From Apus apus (taxonomy: Eukaryota; Chordata; Aves; Apodiformes; Apodidae), in assembly GCF_020740795.1 (NCBI RefSeq), contig NC_067312.1:39718905-39782904 (forward strand): DNA of 64,000 bases. The letters are read 5' to 3'. This document shows, piece after piece, positions 14,215 through 25,220 of the stretch. Each line of letters starts with the position of its first letter. Positions within the stretch are counted from its first letter, which is position 1. The notes under the pieces were generated by a model. It had not been told where the DNA came from and ran no database searches. It saw nothing but the letters and a program-made list of their open reading frames with translations. A program made the translations under genes and the position numbers.

Positions 14215-14220
14215 TTTATT
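14215..14220 (-). terminator. Candidate distal polyadenylation signal of PRUNE2
   Basis: A canonical AATAAA hexamer on the minus strand is followed within about 20 nt by a GU-rich stretch (CTTGGTTGTGTC), the usual arrangement of a cleavage site. Whether it is used, or the proximal one at 16008-16003, cannot be told from sequence alone. Confidence 0.3.
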
Positions 14221-15284
14221 GTAACAGTAACTATTCTGTTTAGCTATGCATAAACATTAATATGCTGAAGATGGAAATGAAACAAAAATCCACATCCTCA
14301 TTGACATGTTCATGAGGTGCACTGTTGGTAAAATGGTATCCTTTTAAACAGAAATTGCACACACATGCATAGAAACCAATGCTAGATGACATAGCTTTCC
14401 TAATGAAAACTCTGTTTCTGAAACAACACAAATAACCAGTTCCAAAAATCCTGCTGTTTCCATGGCAACAGGATGGGCCCTTTTGGTCTTCTTGAGCTGC
14501 TGAATGACACAGAAAAATCATAAAGCAAATAAAATTAACCCAAATTGTCTACAGTACACCATGGTCTTGGGTGTCCGGCTGATACAAATCCAAGTGAACT
14601 CTATTCTTCAAATGCCTGGCAGCGATGCTTTTTATTTCAGGGTCATGTCAATGCTATACATCAAAGACAACAAGAACCAAACACAAAAGAACAACAAGAA
14701 AAGAAGAAATCAGTGCTATGAAACACATGGGTTTTTATTTCCCCAGTCCTGACCTCCTGCAAAGTCTTGAGCATCCTCATCTCTCATATACTTAGTACAC
14801 TGGTGTGAAATAATTTACACACATCCTATCTACTATCTATGAAAAACACACACCATAATAAGTCACAGGGAAGTGCATGAAGTTGAACAAAACAGAACAC
14901 AAGGGAGCATAACAATAGATAAAAGGACCACAGAAGCCAACTAAGAGCTGGGCAGACTCCAGAAAGGTTTCAGTAGAAAGCATACAAAAGAAAAGTCTGT
15001 CTAAAATTGCTATTATCATTGTGGTAGCATTTACATGGGAGACCCTATTTCCTGAAGAAATAACACCAGACATGAGTGATATGACCACAGAAGATTATCG
15101 CCACTTCTGAATACAGATTAATATTTATGCAGAGAAAATAAATCCCAGGAATTAGCACTAATTTGGCCTCAACTATGTTTATTTAAGGTAAAACAAAATC
15201 TCTTCTCATAGTGCTTTTTGCTGCCCAGCTTCTCATTTAAAAAAAAGACAAAAATTGTTCAAGCCAAAAAAGTCCAAAATCATA

Positions 15285-15316
15285 AACAGTCTTTACCATA
15301 TTCTGTAAAGACTGTT
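15285..15316. repeat. Perfect 12-bp inverted repeat in the putative PRUNE2 3' UTR
   Basis: AACAGTCTTTAC and GTAAAGACTGTT are exact reverse complements with an 8-nt loop, giving a stable short stem-loop if transcribed. Confidence 0.9.
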
Positions 15317-16002
15317 CTCCTGCTTTAAAAAATCCCCAACAGTTCTCATATTGACTCATTACAGAATAAACAGTGTCTGAGTAATTAAAAAAGGATGCCT
15401 GAAGATTTTATTTATGTCAGCTGCTCTAGGAATTAGGAATTTAACTTATGGTTCTAACATACAGATCAGGTATAATACTGTGATAGTTTACTAGAGTATA
15501 ACTTTATTTTTTAAAAGTGACAGGAAAAGCTCAGTTTTACTTATGCATGTTTGCTACATGTATCCCTAGTTATTTGCCTGCTTATTAATGCTCATGTTAT
15601 TGATGGCATCTTTTATTGAGGTGTCAGGTTTACTACATGCTCTTTCCTGAACAATATTCCAGTGTGAGACAGCAGTATATGTCTACACATCAGGGAGATG
15701 GGTAGGGACAGCCGTGTCCCCAGTCACCCCTTTCCTGTACACACTGGCTGGGAATACACACACTGCTGCAAGGGCTAGTCCTCCTGACACGCTATTCCAG
15801 TAATGAACTGTTAGTGCTGGTGTGACTCGCTGCAGCTTCAAACACCCCCAATGATGTACAGTAAGAGCAGCGCAGGGTTTTCCACCTGCATGCCTTGGTT
15901 ATACTATCAGTTGGAGGAACAGCATGCCAGTAGACCAACACATTCCCAGCTCCAAGGGAACCAGTCCAGCTTTGAAAGGAAAAGACATAAAGATACTGGA
16001 GA

Positions 16003-16008
16003 TTTATT
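16003..16008 (-). terminator. Candidate proximal polyadenylation signal of PRUNE2
   Basis: A minus-strand AATAAA lies about 480 nt after the stop codon, followed by TCTCCAGTATCTTTATGTC and further U-rich sequence. It would give a short 3' UTR. Confidence 0.3.
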
Positions 16009-16486
16009 CAGGCAAATAACTATAAAAGAAGCTGAGAAGCACAAAAAGCAAAGAGAAGGAAGACATCAAGAGCATGACCCAGACCAAAGTAAAAGACAAG
16101 ACTTTTCAATCTCTGAATGATAACGGCAAATTTACCACTTTACTTTAAATGGACAATAACACATAGGACCAATTTCACTCTGATCATGTTACACATTTTC
16201 TATCTGTTCTTCACATAACTTAACCTGAACATCCTCAGGCTAAGAATTCTATCTGTCTCTGTTTAGACATGGTTGAGGACACATGCAACATATCTGTAAT
16301 GCAAATATATTGAACACTACCTTCAATGCTTTCTTTGCTTGCATATGTTGTATTCCAGTTCCTGAAAATTATTATTATAAGCATTCATGTTTCAGAAAAG
16401 TTTTATGGAGTTTACCCAGCCTTAGTTTCTAGCACAGTGGCTGTAAAATAATGTTAAAATGTAATGACAGTATTAGGTATAAATTC

Positions 16487-16538
16487 TTACTCCTGCTCCA
16501 CTGCAGTCATTTCTGGATCATTTGAGAGGCAGTTAGTT
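16487..16538 (-). CDS. PRUNE2: PRUNE2 last coding segment and stop codon
   Basis: The acceptor is TTGTGCCCAG|AACTAACT. The first A completes the split Lys codon, and the frame then reads T-N-C-L-S-N-D-P-E-M-T-A-V-E-Q-E and stops at TAA (16489-16487). This corresponds to my recollection of the human PRUNE2 C-terminus (T-S-C-L-Y-N-D-P-E-M-S-S-M-E-K). The bird-like sequence here terminates about ten residues earlier. With it, the joined coding sequence in the window totals 2,625 codons plus stop and has no internal stop. Confidence 0.87.
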
Positions 16539-18068
16539 CTGGGCACAAGGAAAAAGAGGCAGTAGTAAACATTTCTTCTCTATTTATTTTCTTCTTTATT
16601 TTTCTTATTTTCTCCTTTTAAATATGACATAAAATTTGGTGGATGTAATAACTAACTGTAGCGAGTAACTTTGATGGCAGAAACACACAAATGTTATTAA
16701 TAGGAATGTAGTGAGTTTAGTTCCTGCACCACAAATTAGTTTGAGAAGTATTTTTTTAAAGCTATTTCTTTAAGTTGGGGAAGGGAAACACACTACAGTG
16801 ACTTCATACATCCAACAGTAACAACAATCAGTTATGCCTCATATGAATATTTAGTTCCCCTTTCACTTGTTATGCTGCAGCCTGCACTCTTAAATGAAAG
16901 GACTAACAAGAAAACAACTGTCTTCTACAGAGTTTTCATTGTCATATACTACAGTGCATCTGAAAACACTGGAAAAGAAGGGTAGAAGTCACATTTCAAG
17001 GTTGGGTGGGCCTCTTCTGTTTAATAAAATACTCAGGTGCTATCAGATAATTACGTAAGTGGATTTATTCTTTGTGAGGCAGTTTAACTACTAGAATCAA
17101 AAAAGCAGTCCCCAGTGTTTTACAGGGTATTTCTCCACAGCTGTTTTAAAAGCTAATCTCAGAAGAGCCAGAGGAAAGTTTGTACTGCAAAAGAAGAAAC
17201 TGTAGAAAAAAATACAACAAAGAGGTAGTGGTAAGACGAAAATTCTGAATTGCACAAGCTAAAGAAAGGACATGGAAAAGAAACTTCAAAACCTCAGTAT
17301 CTTTGGCTACAAAAACAACAGGGAAAATATCATATTAGACCTAACAGACACAGCTCGCTTCTCTGGAATCTTGTGTGCCAAAGTGAAAAAAGTATACTGG
17401 ATACTTTCTAAGCTCTGCTCAGTGAGAAAATTATTGTCCCCTTCCAGTTAGGGGTTTCTATGGTACTTTACACTGCCTCACTATGTCACAGTCAAAGCCC
17501 AGAGTTACAGGTTGGAAGTATTTGATTATCAGCTGACACTAATTTATTAAGTGACTAGAGACAATACAGTTTTATCAAATACTAATTCACTGGCCCATCC
17601 AAGTAACACTGGAAAGACAGGAAAAGTTACCTTAACTGAGATTGAGTTATAATAGCTACCCCTAACTTAGTAAATTGTAAAAAATACTTTTTAAAAAAGA
17701 ATTGCCTCCTAAAAACTTTATTAATCATCTTACATAATGGGTGAACACTAGAAAATATTTAATGGACCATTTTAGTGGGGTAAAAAAGTTGTTTCCGTCC
17801 TCCCAATGACTATAGAAACAAACATCAATAAATAGGAAATATTTTTTTTAATAGTGTGAGCATACTATTTTTCCTTACTGAGACCAAATGTTACAAAAGC
17901 AGGATGCTTATAGTGAGGGGGGAAGCCAGTTCACAAATCTGGCAGCTTACACAGTAACTGAAGCTACAAGCTGATTGCTGTACCAAACACATAATGTACT
18001 ACTGCATTCAATCCATTCCTGTGAAGCAAGTAAATATAATGCCAGCATTATGCTGAAAGCTATCTTAC
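16539..18068 (-). other. PRUNE2 intron (last)
   Basis: GT-AG intron of 1.5 kb before the final coding segment. I see no repeat or gene in it. Confidence 0.85.
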
Positions 18069-18107
18069 TTAGCTGTTTCTGAAGTTTCCCTCAGTTCTTC
18101 ATCCAGT
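18069..18107 (-). CDS. PRUNE2: PRUNE2 39-bp microexon (L-D-E-E-L-R-E tail)
   Basis: This is a 39-bp exon with acceptor TTTACTCACGCAG|ACTGGATG and donor CAGCTAA|GTAAGA. It encodes L-D-E-E-L-R-E-T-S-E-T-A between two split Lys codons, matching my recollection of the human C-terminal tail (L-D-E-E-L-R-E-A-S-E-A-A-K). Both edges share the same phase, so skipping would remove exactly 13 residues and keep the frame. As in the preceding intron, retention of the downstream intron gives AAG TAA, an immediate stop. It is too short for open-frame detection and was found by phase and homology. Confidence 0.9.
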
Positions 18108-20738
18108 CTGCGTGAGTAAAAGTTATTGATATATAGAAACAAAGAAGCAAGCAGAGCATAAGAGAGAAGCAGAGCAATAGCAGAGCAAATAACAAACATA
18201 GTACATGCTTCTAAAATAGGCACCCAGTATTATGCACTGACCCTAAAGCTCTTTGGCTCAGTAGGATACCTTTTATCCTTGTGCTGAATCCACCTTTAAT
18301 TTGAAACTCCTTATTTAGCTCTTTTGGAGGCAGAAATATAAAAGCAGCAGAAAACTGAGGCATGCCCAGTGGAGAAAGCTGAAAGCATTCAATTGCTCTC
18401 TCTGATAGTATTAAACTAGCTGCAGCCTGGGCCAAGTCAAGGGTACAGTTGAGTAAATTTTATTTGCAAGGGAGGCTGATCTCAACAGCTTGAAGGGGAA
18501 AGTAAGATTCCACATCATTGCAAGTCCTCTCTCACTCAGCTGTTGAGGTCACCTGCAGGTGAAAGGCTGACACACAAACTCACTCCATTATGAGCAGCAG
18601 CATGGGCTAGAAAGCAAGTTTTACCTCATTCTTCTTTTAATACACTTTTCTTCATCATACCTTACATGGTAAGAGTGGGTGAAGGAAGAGAAAAGATGTA
18701 CAAGTTCATATGATATGACAGGCACAATGTATCCTACTTCCGTATAAACTATCAACCAACCACTCAACCCAAATCCTGTTGTAACTCTATATAACATTCT
18801 ACAAGGGGGATTCCTCTTGACAATAGTGGTATTTCTGTTCTTGCCAGTGCAGCAATTACGAAGCTGAAAGCTGAATTTTATTTTATTTTGCTACAGGAAT
18901 CTTTCTCAATTTGAAGCAGAAGGGAAGCTATCAGCTGAATGCTGCTCTTCTCCCTGTGGCATGGGAATAACCACTCAAGGTGCCTTGAATGCACATACTC
19001 ACTACATCATCTTATTAGGACATCATAAAAATGCTTGCCACCAATGGGCTGGCTTGCCATCTTTCAAATTTTTTTTTCTTAAGCAAAATAATGATCTCTC
19101 ATCTGGCTGCTGAAGACATGCAGTAGTCAGTTCCCTAAAATTCCTTAAGTTATAAAGTTTCTTTGGTACTGGGGCTGTCATTTCACCTCCAGTCTGAGAA
19201 GTGAATGGACTTTCTAAACAGTTTTCAGTCTACAGGGAACAAAAATGTGTGTAACACAGATGTGTGTTCTGCTACAGACAGTCTAACAGTAGAAACAGAG
19301 AAACACAATGAATTACCAGATAAAAGTCTGGGTCAGGGAGAACTGTAAGAAACTAAAATTTTTACAGGAATCAGAAGAGGAAGGGAGGGAAGGAGGAAGA
19401 GATGGAAGGAGAATGAAAACATTTTAGGGATGTTTAAACTTTCTGGACATTTCTTTATCAGGTGACCAACAACCTTTGTGCTCCACACTCTTAGCAACAA
19501 CCCACCTTTAAAGAAGTTCCAGCAGAAACTACATTTGAGAGAAAGTGCTTATGATCCCTCATTTCATGACTCTAATATACTATTTCTACAAGCAATTCTG
19601 CAAGAACTGAGCTTCCTGTTTGCTGCCTGGAATTACACAAATATCAGAGCAAACACCAGCCTGATGAAGGAAATTATGCTGCTTTCACAACTACTGTGAG
19701 GCAGGTATGAAAACTCCTGCCTAGGTTGAAGAGGTCTATGAGAGCTCTAAAACGAGCACTCTTCATACCTTGTCACTGACAAACTATCAGGAAAAGGCAG
19801 CCATACTTGTGCCTTTACTCATCAAAATACTTTCTAGTACAGAATGTTTGACTCTTCAAAACCTAGGGTACTGGATAAAAAGAAAAATAAGAAAAAGCAT
19901 TCCTGAACAGCACGTCTTTTCAATAACGACCCACAGGAAAACCATGATAGACTTCCAAGGTTTTCAGTCTTGGCATGCCATTTCAGTTTTTTGTTTTCAG
20001 GTCTGAAAAAAAGGCCAGTTGAGGTGAGTAATCCAAATCAAATTTCTACAGTATTTTAGTAGGCATCTTTCCTTTAGAAATACCTGCTTTTAAAAAACCT
20101 TTACACATAATAAGCAAGAACTGAGACACCACGCTTCAGTGCTTCTGGGTTAAACCATGAAAATTAATGAGATAAGGAAGGGTGAACCTAGGGACTCTTT
20201 GTGGTTTTCTATTGAACAGGCTATCTTTGAGTAATTGCTTCAGTTCAAAGCTCTCTCTATGACTAAAACTTAAAAGTGCTTTTACTTATACTGGTAAAAG
20301 CTATGGAAAAATATAGGACAGGTGACAGCTGTGGAAGGGTTAAACCTTTACCTCATTTTCTTTTGGGCTGCAATTAGTGAGCTACCAGTCTTTTCCAATT
20401 CAGATTATATAGTCATAGGACTGATAAACGGACTTTGAGCCTGAAATTTTTCCTCGTTTTTACCAGCAGTATCATATGGTCCAGTATGAAAACCTCCTCT
20501 TCCTACAAAGACTGGTTCCCCTAAGTGTATATAAATCCTTGTATGCTGTGTTTCAATTACACAGCGTTTGCTGCTGAGTTTGACTGAAATTTTTGTGGAA
20601 CAACACATAAGCCTGTGTAAAAATATCAGGAAGGGGCTTTCTGTTTTCCTTACAGACTCTGAGATATTATTTTTAGTTTGTGGAAAGAGATTGCATTCAA
20701 CCTCCAGAATAAGTACATGCTTACTGTACATCACTTAC
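18108..20738 (-). other. PRUNE2 intron
   Basis: GT-AG intron of 2.6 kb. It contains a purine-rich tract (about 19370-19425 on the plus strand). Nothing else was recognised. Confidence 0.85.
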
Positions 20739-20837
20739 TTGACAATACTGTCTGGTATGTGCATGTATTCCATTGGAATCATCTCGCGAAGCTCTGCCAG
20801 CGTGTTGACATACTGTATCTTACTGCTGAACTTAGAA
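20739..20837 (-). CDS. PRUNE2: PRUNE2 BCH domain exon, C-terminal lobe (99 bp)
   Basis: The acceptor is CTGTGTTTCAG|TTCTAAG and the donor ATTGTCAA|GTAAGTG. It encodes S-K-F-S-S-K-I-Q-Y-V-N-T-L-A-E-L, then R-E-M-I-P-M-E-Y-M-H-I-P-D-S-I-V. The S-S-K-F-x-x-K-I-x-Y-V block followed by L-x-E-L-x-x-x-I-P is the usual end of a BCH domain, as in BNIP2. The split Lys codon AA|G at the donor would be followed directly by an in-frame TAA if the intron were retained, giving a protein that stops at I-V-K. Confidence 0.95.
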
Positions 20838-20894
20838 CTGAAACACAGAAACAATATATTAACTGACTTTCCCCAAAAATCTTTCATGATATAT

Positions 20895-20910
20895 AAAAAA
20901 AAAAAAAAAA
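20895..20910. repeat. Poly-A tract (16), poly-T upstream of a PRUNE2 exon on the coding strand
   Basis: The run of A lies about 58-73 bp upstream of the acceptor of exon 20837-20739. On the minus strand it is a T-tract near that exon's branch-point region. Confidence 0.8.
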
Positions 20911-21962
20911 GGCATGTACTCAATGTATTAAATGATTTTATCATTCATATTTCAATTACAAAGTTCAGCTGATCATGAGCATGCCTGAGTTCCAATGGTG
21001 CTGGAATCAAGTCTAGACCTTTTGTTGTTCCTTGCTTAGGCAAGTATTTAGGGCAGCATTGTAAATTATAATATCCACATACTAACCAATGCAATTAGTT
21101 TTACAGTTCGAAGGAGATGGATTGAAATTCTGAATAACATCGTCTACATGATATGCAAAAAGAGATAGAAAACATTCACTTGACATGGCCACAATCAATT
21201 AACATCAAGTGATCATGATGAATTGACATTTATATTTGACACTGACTCTCAATCTAAGATAAAACTAAACTTCCTCATTTGTTTATATGAGTACATATCT
21301 TATTATGCATGTGCATGCCTATTCTTACTGCAGGGCCTTATCATGAGGAAATACTTCCCCTGTTCATTTCAGCTCTGCTATTTGATTCTTTATTGTGTTT
21401 GAGAAATGGTCACTCAGGAAAAGGCTAAAATACTCAGAAAAACACACTTCAAAATAAGGCTATTCACTTGTCTAACTGATTATTTTAAATGCATCAGCTT
21501 ACAAGAAATCTACCTTTGTAATTTGACTCATAAAGCAATTTTGCAAATTTAGCACTGGTTGCATTCAGTTTTTAAACACCAGTTAACAGTGACAAGTACA
21601 CATTGACAATATATGTTTCTACGTGTTGGCCAGGAAAAACAACACATATTCTTCCTACTTATTGCTGATTTGGGTGTATGACCAGACAACATGAAGCCTC
21701 TGAAATAGGTCTGAGTGGAAAGATGCTCTCCCTCCCTTTACAACACACAAACTTCCAATAAGGTAACATGAGACTACTGAAACAGGTACACACGAAGGTG
21801 CTGGCACCGGTCTTTCCAGTTCATTTTTAAAAATTTGGGGGTTTTGTACCAGATTAGCCTTGCTAGGCACACACACTGGTGGAGAAGGCCAATGGTCATA
21901 TTTCAAGACATACGAATCTCTTATAATTGTCCAGTCAAAGCCATGATAACATTCAGATAATT

Positions 21963-22615
21963 CACAGAATCACAGAATCACCAAGGCTGGAAAAGACCTC
22001 TAAGATCATCAAGTCCAGCCTATGACCTAACACCACCACATCAGCCAGACCATGGCACCAAGTGCCACATCCAGCCTTTCCTTGAACACATCCAGGGACT
22101 GTGCCTCCACCACTTCCCTGGGAAGTCCATTCCAATGTCTGATCACCCCCTCTGTGAGGAAGTGGTGTCTAATATCCAACCTAAACCTCCCCTGGAGCAG
22201 CTTCAGGCCATGCCCTCTTGTCTTGTTGCTAGTTGCCTGGAAAAAGAGCCCAGCCCCCACCCGACTACAAACTCCCTTCAGGTAATTAGACAGAGTGATA
22301 AGGTCCCCCCTGAGTCTCCTCTTCTCCAGGGTAAACAACCCCAGCTCCCTCAGCCTATCCCTAGAAGACTTTCCCTCTAGTCCCTTCACCAGCCTTGCTA
22401 CTCTCCTCTGGACCTGGTCCAGCACCTCAACCTCCTTCTTGAAGTGAGGGGCCCAGAACTGTAGACAGAACTCGAGGTGAGGCCTCACCAGTGCTGAGTA
22501 CAGGGGGAGAATTACATCCCTGCTCCTGCTGGCCACACTATTCCTGATACAAGCCAGGTTGCCATTGGCCTTCTGGGCCACCTGGGAACTGCTGCATCAT
22601 GTTCAACCAGTTGTC
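21963..22615 (-). mobile_element. CR1 LINE fragment (3' end, 5'-truncated)
   Basis: On the minus strand an open frame (about 22581-22027) encodes the C-terminal region after the CR1 reverse transcriptase. It includes [28 protein letters not shown] and [12 protein letters not shown]. It is followed by the CR1 3' UTR and ends in two ATTCTGTG octamers at 21963-21979. The 5' end is truncated near 22600, the usual outcome of incomplete CR1 reverse transcription. The frame is uninterrupted for 184 codons, so this is the least decayed CR1 copy here. It sits in a PRUNE2 intron, in the same orientation as the gene. Confidence 0.93.
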
Positions 22616-24830
22616 AACATTTTAACATTCTTAGCATTTTATCCAAAATGTTGCTTGTAGACTGCATCACCCTGAACTGCAGATGCATAACTTGACAAGC
22701 TGCAATCCCATCAGAAGCTTCTGGAATGTGGTGGTGGGAAGAAAAAAAAAATAAAAACCTTTCAAGTGTTAATTTTTCCACTTGCATATTCTCTTGGGTC
22801 CACTAGTTCCATCACAGTGACTGATTTCTGAGTAATTGCTTTATGTGACAACCTGCATATGGGCATCCCAAATACATGACTGAAATAAGAAGTCCTTGTT
22901 TCTCTCAGATGTTAGGGGAGAAGTACTGCCAACAGTGATAAACGTCCTATGTATTTCCATGAAATGCCAAATATCTTTCACAGACACTTGATTATAACTA
23001 AGATGATCTCTAGTGCGGATATGTGGTCTGTAGAGAGTCTCTAGGATCTATCTTTGCAACCAAAAGTACTTTCATCCTGTGTATTCAGGCAACTGTTTAG
23101 TGCTAGTCGAGATAAGTTTCAGACTCCACTGAACAACCATGCCAGTTTTTGTTAGGCAGAATCAACAGTAGCACAGCCTCAGTGACTTGAACATCCCTTG
23201 TCATTCAGTTGACTTTCAGTTTCCTTATTTCTAGTTTTTATCCCACATCTCAGCTAAAATAGCTGAAAATTACCAATATGATTTTAATCCTATCTCACTG
23301 AAATCTCTTCCTGCTTTCTTACTCTGCGATTTGCGCTGTACTTGTCAGTGGTTTGGTGAATAGCTCTGGGCTAGCAAACAGCCACAGCCAACAGCCTGAA
23401 ATCTAATCAAGTTTCAATCTCCTTACATTGCTTTTTATTGAATTGACTCTTCTCATGCCTCCCAGAGTCTTTAACTCAGCTTTCTCATAGTGCTTTTCTG
23501 TCCTCAGTGAAGGTTCAAATATCTTATGTCATCTTCCACAAACATCACTCTGGTCATGTGTCCTGCCCACCTTTTTTCAGCTCCCATTTGCACTTCACAT
23601 TCTTCTTGTACAGAGACTGAATTTAGATGGCTGAAATTGAGAGTTTTAACTGGCCTCTATTGTGCCTAGTTTCGTACTGCTAATTTGCTTTGCAAAACTA
23701 TTTAGAGTAAACATTTTCTCCTATTTTGCAATGCAAACCCTCTAGTCACAGCTGCTCAGTATGGTCATTCTGTATAAATGACTAAAGAATTGAAAGAGAC
23801 ACAGCATATTTGATTCTTTTTAAATTTTACTGCCTACCTTTCCTCTGGGAGCAAATAGGATGCCAATAAAAACACCCTGGACATCAAATGCAACTCAGTG
23901 AATTCCCATCATCACTGTCGGTAATTCCAAAGGTTGTATCCCTGTGACTCTGGTATTTTTAATTGCCAAATTCTACTGGGAATTAAAGACTCAACATCTG
24001 AAAGATGCTCCGCTATGACACTCTGCCTGTCACACTTTTGCAGTGATGGAAGAAGTCATGTCCTTCCCCATCTCAATGCCAACTTGTCAGGGCAGAGCAC
24101 CCTGCCACAACAGACACCTCCAGTGTCCTCACCTGCAGCTTGGGGGCTGACCCCTCTGAGGTCTGTAATGATGTGTATCTGATTGCTTCTGTAGTTGATC
24201 TGTCTTCTCTGGCCTGAAGCAACTCTTTCTCACACCTGTCAATTTGCTCTCCCTGATTTCAGGGTTTCATCTGAATACTTGCCGGTCTTCTTCAACAGCT
24301 TTGGAGGTCTTCAGGGTCTGTAACATTTGCTTTTTTCCTAATCAGAGAACTCTTTTGGTGGCATAAAACCTTTTTTTGGAACCAGGACTCCTATGCACTG
24401 AAACAGCTCAGGGTACTGGCAGTCCTCTCGCATGAGCAGCAACTAATTTTTCATAAACTCAGAACTGTAACTTAATCTTGCCCTGTAGCCAGGATTCTTT
24501 AACTGAAGTGATTATCATAACATGCAGATCCCTTTTCTGCATGCCTTTTAGCTGGGCTTGGAACAAAGACAATTGTAAAGGACTGAATTGTGATTTCTGC
24601 ACACCCAATACACATTTACAATGTCATGCCTCTGAAGTTTGCAACTAGATACTCATATAAATCACAAGTATTTTTCCACTCAGTTTAGGAAAGTCATATT
24701 CAACTGTCAAAATCCCAACATGAACTGTAAAATAAGTACTCTTCTGTGAAAGACTAACAGCCATGTTTGATGAGTTAGGGTGCTTCTGTATACTTAACAG
24801 TATAGAAATTCACTGGTATTCACTACATAC

Positions 24831-24917
24831 CTTATGAAAGGTCGTGTCACAGCAAGAATTGTCCTGATGAACCATGATGGATGAACAATTATAAATGATT
24901 TCAAATTCTTCCGTAAT
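24831..24917 (-). CDS. PRUNE2: PRUNE2 BCH domain exon with the K-N-L-K...V-H-P-S-W-F block (87 bp)
   Basis: The acceptor is TTTTTACTTAG|ATTACGG and the donor CATAAG|GTATGT. It reads [20 protein letters not shown], then L-A-V-T-R-P-F-I. The Lys/Arg-rich turn followed by I-I-V-H-P is the characteristic CRAL-TRIO/BCH core beta strand, and the T-R-P-F-I-S-x-K-F block continues into the next exon. It contains 28 whole codons between two split codons, in frame with both neighbours. Confidence 0.96.
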
Positions 24918-25088
24918 CTAAGTAAAAAATAAATGGTTTCTTAAAAAACCCACAAAAATAAAGCCACAAAACCCCCCACAAAACACAAAGAAAGATCATA
25001 CACAGCAAACCCTGTCTTACAGGGGAGTAACAAAAATGGACAGTGTTTAAGATAATGGCTGTGGGTCAGAAAGGAAAACAATACTCAC

Positions 25089-25220
25089 CGTCGATCAATC
25101 ATCTGGTAACATTTTTTCATCCAACCCAGCCCAGGCATCCTCCTTCTTGGTGTTGCTCCATTCAAGTAGACAATCATATAGTCTTCAGCTACCATCAGCT
25201 CTAAGGTACTGATTACATAG
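25089..25220 (-). CDS. PRUNE2: PRUNE2 BCH domain exon, central part (132 bp)
   Basis: The acceptor is TTTTATCAG|CTATGTAA and the donor GATCGACG|GTGAGT. The encoded segment runs [18 protein letters not shown], then [12 protein letters not shown], then [14 protein letters not shown]. The [11 protein letters not shown] and [10 protein letters not shown] blocks are strongly conserved across BNIP2, caytaxin and PRUNE2. The exon is a multiple of three with the same split phase at both ends. Only 171 bp of intron separate it from the next exon. Confidence 0.96.

Larger units (their letters stand above)
14195..16486 (-). other. PRUNE2: PRUNE2 3' untranslated region (extent uncertain)
   Basis: This is sequence downstream of the PRUNE2 stop on the minus strand. 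Several minus-strand AATAAA signals occur. The first good one is at 16008-16003, about 480 nt after the stop, with U-rich sequence following. Others lie near 15611, 15502, 15403, 15178 and 14628. The most distal attractive one is at 14220-14215, followed by a TTGGTTGTGTC GU-rich element. From memory the human 3' UTR is a few kilobases, so the distal site is plausible. The region also holds a 12-bp perfect stem (15285-15316). No other gene is seen. Confidence 0.5.
20838..24830 (-). other. PRUNE2 intron carrying a CR1 insertion
   Basis: GT-AG intron of 4.0 kb. It holds a poly-A tract and the CR1 fragment at 21963-22615. The remainder is unique-looking AT-rich sequence. Confidence 0.88.

Noticed and set aside
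20568..20972. Plus-strand open frame overlapping the PRUNE2 BCH exon
   Set aside because: Runs antisense through the exon and its poly-A tract. Not protein-like.
22052..22380. Plus-strand open frames over the CR1 at 22 kb
   Set aside because: Reverse-complement shadows of the CR1 coding region.
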